From Vicinamibacteria bacterium (GTDB lineage Bacteria > Acidobacteriota > Vicinamibacteria > Vicinamibacterales > 2-12-FULL-66-21), in contig JAICSD010000129.1 of NCBI GenBank assembly GCA_025937075.1, positions 1 to 10,049 on the forward strand: a stretch of DNA of 10,049 nucleotides, read 5' to 3'. Positions 5,761 to 10,049 of this stretch are shown here, piece after piece (the stretch's first letter is position 1; each line of letters opens with the position of its first letter). The translations under genes and the position numbers were made by a program. Under the pieces are notes generated by a model. It ran no database searches, had not been told where the DNA came from, and was given only the letters and a program-made list of their open reading frames with translations.

Positions 5761-7535
5761 CCCTCGCCCGCACGATCGCGCCCCTCGTCGCAGGCGTGCT
5801 GCTCGCGACATCGTCGCCGAAAGCGGCCGACGAATACGCCGTCACCTACGAATCCAACGTGCCCGTCAGGATGCGGGACGGCGTGACGCTTCGCGCCGAC
5901 GTGTATCGACCCAGGGCAGACGGCAAATTCCCGGTGCTGCTGGAACGCACGCCGTACAACAAATATGGAGAGGTCGGGTTCGGATTGCACGCAGCGGCGC
6001 ACGGCTACGTCGTCATCGTCCAGGACGTACGCGGGCGCTATGCATCTGAAGGCGAGTGGTACACGTTCAGGCACGAGCCGGACGACGGCTACGATACGGT
6101 GGAGTGGGCGGCGGCCCTACCGTATTCGGACGGCAGGGTCGGGATGTTCGGCGGATCGTACGTCGGCGCGACGCAGATGCTCACAGCGATCGCGCATCCG
6201 CCGCATCTGGCCGGGATCTGTCCTTACGTGACGGCGAGCAACTACCATTCGAACTGGACGTACCAGGGCGGCGCGTTCGAGCAATGGTTCAACGAGTCGT
6301 GGACATCGGGCCTGGCGCAGAACGCGTTCGATCGAGACGTCAGCAATCGCACGAACGCGACGAAAGGCATGTGGGAGCTGCCGCTCGAGTCGTACGCCCT
6401 GTTCAACGGCCTGACGGACGGCGGCGCGCCCGTCTCGCTGAAATCGCTCGCGCGGTACTTCCTCGACTGGGTCGCGCATCCGAACGAGGACGCGTACTGG
6501 AAGCAATGGTCCATCGAAGCGCACTACTCGGACATCACCGTGCCGCAGCTGACCGTCGCCGCCTGGTACGACATCTTCCAGGGCGGCTCGCTGAGGAACT
6601 ACGTCGGCGTGAAGACCCATGGCGCGACCGATGCTGCGCGCCGCGGCCAGCACCTGCTCGTCGTCATTGGCGGTCATGCGGGAAACGGACCCAAGATCGG
6701 CGATGTCGACTTCGGACCCGCCTCGCACTTCGACCTGGACGCCGTCACACTCGCATGGTACGACTACCTGTTCAAGAATGCGCAAAACGAGTTCGCCGGA
6801 AAACCGGTGAAGATCTTCGTGATGGGCGCGAACGAGTGGCGTGAAGAAGACGACTGGCCACTCGCCCGCGCGCAGGCGACGAAGTACTTTCTGCACTCGA
6901 CGGGGAAGGCGAACTCGCTTCGCGGGAACGGCACGCTGTCGACGGTTGCGCCAACCGCGACGGAGCCGCCGGACGAGTATGTGTACGATCCGGCGAATCC
7001 CGCGCCAACGATCGGCGGGCCACTCTGCTGCGACGCCGCGCACATGCCGCCCGGCCCGCGCGATCAACGCCCCGCCGAAGCGCGAGACGATGTGCTCGTG
7101 TACTCGACGGCGCCACTCGCGTCGGACATGGAAGTCACCGGACCGGTGACTCTCGAGCTGTATGCGAAGTCCTCGGCGGTGGACACCGATTTCACGGCAA
7201 AACTCGTCGACGTGTGGCCGAACGGGTTTGCGCAGAACCTCACGGACGGCATTCTGCGCACGAGGTACCGCGACTCGCAGGAGAAACCCGAGCTGATCAC
7301 GCCGGGGCAGGTCTACAAGCTGTCGATCGACGTGTGGTCCACGAGCAACCTGTTCAAGAAAGGGCACGCGCTGCGGCTCGACGTCTCGAGCAGCAACTTC
7401 CCGCGATTCAATCGCAACCTGAATACGGGGGAAGACAACGGCACCGGCCAGCGGTTCGTGTCGGCGACGAACACGATTCTCCACGACGCGCAGCACCCCT
7501 CTGCGCTGACGCTGCCCGTCGTTCGCGGGCGGTAG
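5757..7535 (+). CDS. Secreted CocE/NonD family alpha/beta hydrolase (X-Pro dipeptidyl-peptidase S15-like)
   Basis: The 592-residue product begins with a signal peptide (MTLARTIAPLVAGVLLATSS, likely cleaved after PKAA near residue 24), so it acts in the periplasm or outside. The mature start, VPVRMRDGVTLRADVYRP, is the classic opening of the CocE/NonD/PepX-S15 group. FGGSYVG gives nucleophile Ser134; Asp272 in AAWYDIFQGG and His307 in VIGGHAG complete a plausible triad. From about residue 445 (VYSTAPLASDMEVTGPVTLELY) comes the C-terminal jelly-roll domain. Members hydrolyse esters, amides or Xaa-Pro peptides, or acyl-amino-acid bonds; which one applies here cannot be read from sequence. The frame is open back to 5649, but the ATG at 5757 is chosen because the protein then begins exactly at its signal peptide and overlaps the DinB stop as ATGA. 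It ends 26 bases from the convergent barrel gene. Confidence 0.88.
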   Translation: MTLARTIAPLVAGVLLATSSPKAADEYAVTYESNVPVRMRDGVTLRADVYRPRADGKFPVLLERTPYNKYGEVGFGLHAAAHGYVVIVQDVRGRYASEGEWYTFRHEPDDGYDTVEWAAALPYSDGRVGMFGGSYVGATQMLTAIAHPPHLAGICPYVTASNYHSNWTYQGGAFEQWFNESWTSGLAQNAFDRDVSNRTNATKGMWELPLESYALFNGLTDGGAPVSLKSLARYFLDWVAHPNEDAYWKQWSIEAHYSDITVPQLTVAAWYDIFQGGSLRNYVGVKTHGATDAARRGQHLLVVIGGHAGNGPKIGDVDFGPASHFDLDAVTLAWYDYLFKNAQNEFAGKPVKIFVMGANEWREEDDWPLARAQATKYFLHSTGKANSLRGNGTLSTVAPTATEPPDEYVYDPANPAPTIGGPLCCDAAHMPPGPRDQRPAEARDDVLVYSTAPLASDMEVTGPVTLELYAKSSAVDTDFTAKLVDVWPNGFAQNLTDGILRTRYRDSQEKPELITPGQVYKLSIDVWSTSNLFKKGHALRLDVSSSNFPRFNRNLNTGEDNGTGQRFVSATNTILHDAQHPSALTLPVVRGR

Positions 7536-7561
7536 CCATCAGCGTTGGCGCGTGGCGCACA

Positions 7562-8155
7562 TCAAAACCGAAGGATCAGTCCCGCGGAGCCCCTCGTGAA
7601 ATCGAGCCGGCCCGTACGATCCACGCCCTCGATGAGATCGAGGTTCACACGGCCGAACGTGCGGAAGTAGCGCAGATCGGCACGCAGGCCGACGTGATCG
7701 GCGAAGAAGAACATCGCGCCGCCGCCGAAGTCCCAGGCAGCCTCGCTCTTGTCGAGGCTCAGGACGTCGCTGAACGCGTCCACCTTCGAGCGCAGCACGC
7801 CGAATCCCGCCAGCGCATACGGACGAAAGCCGACCCCTTTCTGGCCGCCGATGGGAATGCCGAAGAGCAGATTTCCCGTCGCGGTCAGCACGCTGCTGCC
7901 GCCGACATCGGTCCTCCCGAAGAAGTCCGGACTGTATGCGAAGTCCGCTTCGAAGCCGAGCACGCCGCCTCCCATGTACGCGAGGCTGGCGCCCCAGTCG
8001 ACGCGCTTCGCGTCAATCGCGTCGGAAATCGCCTTTCCCGAGTTGCCGCCGAAGTTCACGCCGACGAAGGGGATGAACATGCCGTCGGCGCGGGCCGCCG
8101 CGGGTGTGAGCATTCCGAGCAGCAGGCTCAGGGCGAGCGTCCGTTCGAGCACCAT
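7562..8155 (-). CDS. Small outer-membrane beta-barrel protein
   Basis: The 197-residue product has a signal peptide ending AARA (cut likely after Ala23). The rest alternates polar and aromatic residues as in eight-stranded outer-membrane barrels: FIPFVGVNFGG, VDWGASLAYMG, VLGFEADFAYS, FRPYALAGFGV, AWDFGGGAMFF, VGLRADLRYFR, and a last strand GLILRF with the C-terminal Phe recognised by the BAM machinery. It resembles the generic OmpA-like/OmpW-like porin-family barrels; no catalytic or peptidoglycan-binding domain is present, so the role (structural, adhesive or channel) is open. The frame continues upstream to 8512, but the extension is Arg/Ser-rich and overlaps the next gene. The ATG at 8155 has a strong GGGAGGAG site five bases upstream and begins at the signal peptide. 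It lies 112 bases downstream of the binding-protein gene and may be co-transcribed with it. Confidence 0.85.
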   Translation of the reverse strand: MVLERTLALSLLLGMLTPAAARADGMFIPFVGVNFGGNSGKAISDAIDAKRVDWGASLAYMGGGVLGFEADFAYSPDFFGRTDVGGSSVLTATGNLLFGIPIGGQKGVGFRPYALAGFGVLRSKVDAFSDVLSLDKSEAAWDFGGGAMFFFADHVGLRADLRYFRTFGRVNLDLIEGVDRTGRLDFTRGSAGLILRF

Positions 8156-8160
8156 GGCAA

Positions 8161-8168
8161 CTCCTCCC
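8161..8168 (-). promoter_or_regulatory. Strong ribosome binding site deciding the barrel start
   Basis: GGGAGGAG on the minus strand, five bases before the ATG at 8155. About 25 bases further upstream on the same strand lies TTGTACACT (about 8191-8199), a possible weak -10 (TACACT), but without a recognisable -35. Confidence 0.65.
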
Positions 8169-8248
8169 GCGAACCAGGCAGACCACGCAGAGTGTACAAC
8201 ACGCGCGCGACGGCGATGCTCGTTGCCGCGATGCGCGAAGGGTTTTGG

Positions 8249-8264
8249 CGGTCGATCCCGACCG
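8249..8264 (-). terminator. Stem-loop just after the binding-protein stop codon
   Basis: CGGTCG, loop GGAT, CGACCG forms a 6-base-pair stem starting three bases after the stop codon of the solute-binding-protein gene. It is followed on that strand by CCAAAACCC rather than a T-run, so an intrinsic terminator is doubtful. It could be a 3'-end stabiliser or a partial block to read-through into the barrel gene. Confidence 0.3.
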
Positions 8265-8267
8265 GCG

Positions 8268-9287
8268 TCACCACCGGAATCGGAAGATGGTCCCGGTCGA
8301 CCGGCGGGCGTCCGGCGGTTCCGGATTGACGTCCTTGTAGCTCTCGGGCACGCTCGCCCAATCGCTGTAGATGTTTCCGCCAACGTAGAAGCCCGTCTTC
8401 TCCGACGTCTTCGAAAGGGGCTCGGATGCCGAGAACAGCGTATAGACGCGCTGCGGCTCTGACGGACCGACTCGATCGTTGAGCGGCACGAACTCGGGGA
8501 CGCCGTCGCCATTGACGTCCGCGCGGATCCACGTCACGTGCAGCAGCCGATGGTAGGTGCGATCGGCGATCATGCTGCGAAGCTGCGCGTTGAAGCGGTT
8601 GACCACGGACTCCGCATCCGGGCGCGTTCGCCTGATCACAAAATAAAGGTCGCGCGTGATGAGCCGCGTCTGGCCGATCTGCAGCTTCGCCGCCGATTCC
8701 TGCGGATAATTGTTCACGATGTACTGGACGACGAGCTCGTCCATCAACGTGTAGTCGACCTCGCCGTTCAGGAGCCGTGAGAGGCTGTCTTCCTCGCCGC
8801 TCGACCGGACGAACGTCGGGCCCGATTCGTCGATCCCGCCGCCGTACGAGTAGCCCTCGACGATCGCGACGCGCTTCCCTTTCAGATCGGCCAGCGATGC
8901 CGCCGATACGTCGGCTCCGTGCTGACCGACGAGGACGAGGCGGTTCTCGAGATATGGCTGCGAGAAGACGAGAACGCGTTCGCGTTCCGGATCCTTCCAC
9001 GCCGCGGCGCTTCCATCGAAGCGGCCGGACAACAGCGAAGGCGTGAAGTCCGCGGCGCTGACGATCGTCGTGTTCGCCGTGAGGCCGATCCGGCGGAGCG
9101 CCGCCTCCACGAGATCGAGCGCAAAGCGCGGCTGGCCGGGCGGGTTGGTGAACGGCGGCCAGGCCGTCGAGACGAGTGTCAGGGGCGTGGGTTCCGCGGA
9201 CGCAACAAGTAGCGTCGCGGAACACGCGAGCGCGAGGATGGCCGCGCTCATCCGGAAGGGGCCGCGACGGAGAGCATGTGGAAGCAT
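8268..9287 (-). CDS. Periplasmic solute-binding protein family 3-like protein with C-terminal extension
   Basis: The 339-residue product has a basic N-terminus and hydrophobic segment (about residues 13-31, likely cleaved after VASA), so it is exported. The core (about 35-250) follows the bacterial family 3 solute-binding pattern: LTLVSTAWPPFT, then FALDLVEAALRRIGL, DGSAAAWKDPERERVLVFSQPYL, DLKGKRVAIVEGYSYG, LLNGEVDYTLMDELVVQYI and a final helix VNRFNAQLRSMIADRTYHRLL. Such proteins bind amino acids or similar small ligands for ABC transporters or sensors. No permease, ATPase or sensor is adjacent. The last 85 residues or so are not part of the usual fold and contain DVNGDGVPEF (257-266), an EF-hand/FG-GAP-like calcium loop. 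ATG 9287 is preferred because it gives a complete signal peptide; GTG 9311 and ATG 9251 are alternatives, and none has a good ribosome site. Confidence 0.83.
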   Translation of the reverse strand: MLPHALRRGPFRMSAAILALACSATLLVASAEPTPLTLVSTAWPPFTNPPGQPRFALDLVEAALRRIGLTANTTIVSAADFTPSLLSGRFDGSAAAWKDPERERVLVFSQPYLENRLVLVGQHGADVSAASLADLKGKRVAIVEGYSYGGGIDESGPTFVRSSGEEDSLSRLLNGEVDYTLMDELVVQYIVNNYPQESAAKLQIGQTRLITRDLYFVIRRTRPDAESVVNRFNAQLRSMIADRTYHRLLHVTWIRADVNGDGVPEFVPLNDRVGPSEPQRVYTLFSASEPLSKTSEKTGFYVGGNIYSDWASVPESYKDVNPEPPDARRSTGTIFRFRW

Positions 9288-9544
9288 CGAGATTCCATCT
9301 CGCGAAAGCACAACTTCGGCCAGACGCCTGGCGCAAGGGCAACCTGCGAATCTCTCTCGCCACGGGCCCGTCGCGGCCTCCGGAATCCCGAGGGCGCTCC
9401 GGAGTGACGGAGGGGCCCGCGCCGGGCCGTTCCTCTCGTGGAGTGCAGGTGTACTTCGACACGAACCGGCTCATCCGCGAAGTCTTCGGGCGACACCGGG
9501 CGGAACGTATTGCCAGAACGATGTTCCGCTGACAGAATCCGGTG
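9288..9544. other. Divergent intergenic region between the binding-protein and DUF5996 genes
   Basis: This 257-base stretch holds no gene I can support. Open frames cross it on both strands, but they are Arg/Pro/Ser-rich and mostly continue from the antisense of the neighbouring gene. Two small dyads are present: CTCCGGA with TCCGGAG (9378-9384 and 9398-9404), and GGCCC-GCGCC-GGGCC (9414-9428). It presumably contains the promoters of both flanking genes, but no convincing -35/-10 pair stands out. Confidence 0.5.
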
Positions 9545-10049
9545 ATGCAGGACCGAGCGGGCGGGTCGTCGAACGGCTCCGCCTGGCCACCGCTTCCGCT
9601 CGACGCGTGGCGCGACACGTACGCAACGCTGCACATGTGGATGCAGATCGTCGGCAAGGTCTGCCTCGCGCTCACGCCGCTGACGAATCATTTCTGGAAC
9701 ATCGCCTTCCACTTCACGCCGCGCGGTCTCACGACGCTGCCGATGCGCGCCGGCGATGGCACCTTCACGATCGCGTTCGACCTCACGGACCATGAGGTGA
9801 GGGTGACGCATTCCAGCGGACGAGCCGAACGCATCCCGCTCGAGCCGCGCACCGTCGCCGACTTCTACCGGCTCGTCATGGACGCGCTCGCACGTCTGGG
9901 CGTTCACGTGCGTATCTGGTCGATGCCCGTCGAGATTCCCGATCCGATCCGCTTCGAAGAAGACGTCGTGCACCACGCGTACGATCCGGCGGCGGCGAAC
10001 GCGTTCTGGCTCGTGCTGCTCGCGATTCGGCCGGTCTTCGAGGAGTTCC
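9545..10049 (+). CDS. DUF5996 family protein (N-terminal part, cut by window end)
   Basis: An uninterrupted frame of 168 codons from the ATG to the right edge. After a short Gly/Ser head it reads WPPLPLDAWRDTYATLHMW, then MQIVGKVCLALTPLTNHFWN, TPRGLTTLPM, FTIAFDLTDHEV, PRTVADFYRLVMDALARLGV, RFEEDVVHHAYDPAAANAFW. These match my memory of the DUF5996 family, including the Trp/His-rich opening and the ...HxAYDPxxAxxFW... block. Family members are about 300 residues, so roughly half is missing. The function is unknown; no signal peptide or membrane helix is seen, suggesting a cytoplasmic protein. A GTG directly precedes the ATG in frame, so the start could be one codon earlier. No clear ribosome site is visible. 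It is divergent from the binding-protein gene. Confidence 0.8.
   Translation, partial: MQDRAGGSSNGSAWPPLPLDAWRDTYATLHMWMQIVGKVCLALTPLTNHFWNIAFHFTPRGLTTLPMRAGDGTFTIAFDLTDHEVRVTHSSGRAERIPLEPRTVADFYRLVMDALARLGVHVRIWSMPVEIPDPIRFEEDVVHHAYDPAAANAFWLVLLAIRPVFEEF

Noticed and set aside
6117..7496. A 459-codon minus-strand open frame antisense to the hydrolase gene
   Set aside because: Highly Arg/Val-rich with no family features; the hydrolase frame is clearly the coding one.
8156..8512. N-terminal extension of the barrel gene
   Set aside because: The extension is antisense-like and Arg-rich, and would place the signal peptide internally; the strong ribosome site favours 8155.
9378..9404. Inverted copies of CTCCGGA in the right-hand intergenic region
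   Set aside because: Seven-base dyads are expected by chance at this GC content, and no T-run or promoter element accompanies them.
9176..9532. A 118-codon plus-strand frame ending with VYFDTNRLIREVFG just before the DUF5996 gene
   Set aside because: Most of it is antisense to the binding-protein gene; the tail looks protein-like but I recognise no family and there is no supporting start site. It could be a remnant, but the evidence is too thin.
8128..9675. A 515-codon minus-strand open frame spanning the binding-protein gene
   Set aside because: Its translation is Arg/Ser/Pro-rich without recognisable domains, and it is out of frame with two well-supported genes. It is a GC-rich shadow.
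1..10049. CRISPR array, insertion sequence, prophage, toxin-antitoxin or defence system
   Set aside because: No regularly spaced repeats, transposase, integrase, phage structural or nuclease motifs were seen; the genes are ordinary chromosomal envelope and signalling functions.

Overview
The window is GC-rich, densely packed bacterial DNA. The organism is probably a Gram-negative (diderm) member of the Acidobacteriota, perhaps Vicinamibacteria. The evidence for this is a long Hanks-type Ser/Thr kinase fused to a large membrane domain, a style very common in that phylum, together with a predicted outer-membrane beta-barrel ending in Phe, a membrane-anchored dihaem cytochrome c and a secreted CocE/NonD-type hydrolase. 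The taxonomic call is inference from gene style, because no rRNA or marker gene is present.

Layout, left to right. Bases 1-146 (minus strand) are the start of a GAF-domain protein, probably a sensor kinase, running off the left edge. Bases 191-1435 (minus) encode a DUF1479/YbiU-family protein with an intact-looking HxD...H iron site. A roughly 100-base divergent promoter region separates it from 1536-4142 (plus), a membrane Ser/Thr protein kinase with a complete catalytic core. Converging on the kinase is 4174-5106 (minus), a dihaem c-type cytochrome; a small hairpin lies between the two stop codons. Divergent from the cytochrome is a translationally coupled pair on the plus strand: a DinB-fold protein (5254-5760) and a secreted X-Pro dipeptidyl-peptidase/CocE-type alpha/beta hydrolase (5757-7535), joined by an ATGA overlap. 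Two envelope genes follow on the minus strand: a solute-binding-protein-3-like periplasmic protein with an unusual C-terminal extension (8268-9287) and, downstream of it, a small outer-membrane beta-barrel (7562-8155). At the right edge a DUF5996 protein begins at 9545 (plus) and is cut by the window end.

How the genes fit together. There is no single obvious pathway. The common thread is the cell envelope and signalling: membrane kinase, periplasmic cytochrome, exported hydrolase, periplasmic binding protein and outer-membrane barrel. Plausible co-transcribed units are DinB plus CocE hydrolase (ATGA overlap), solute-binding protein plus barrel (same strand, 112-base gap), and DUF1479 plus GAF protein (44-base gap, but the second gene may have its own promoter).

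No mobile element, CRISPR array, phage gene, tRNA or rRNA was recognised. The region looks like ordinary chromosome. The observations most worth following are the DinB-fold protein that appears to have lost its metal ligands, the orphan binding protein with a calcium-loop-like motif in its C-terminal extension, and the large predicted extracytoplasmic insert of the kinase.
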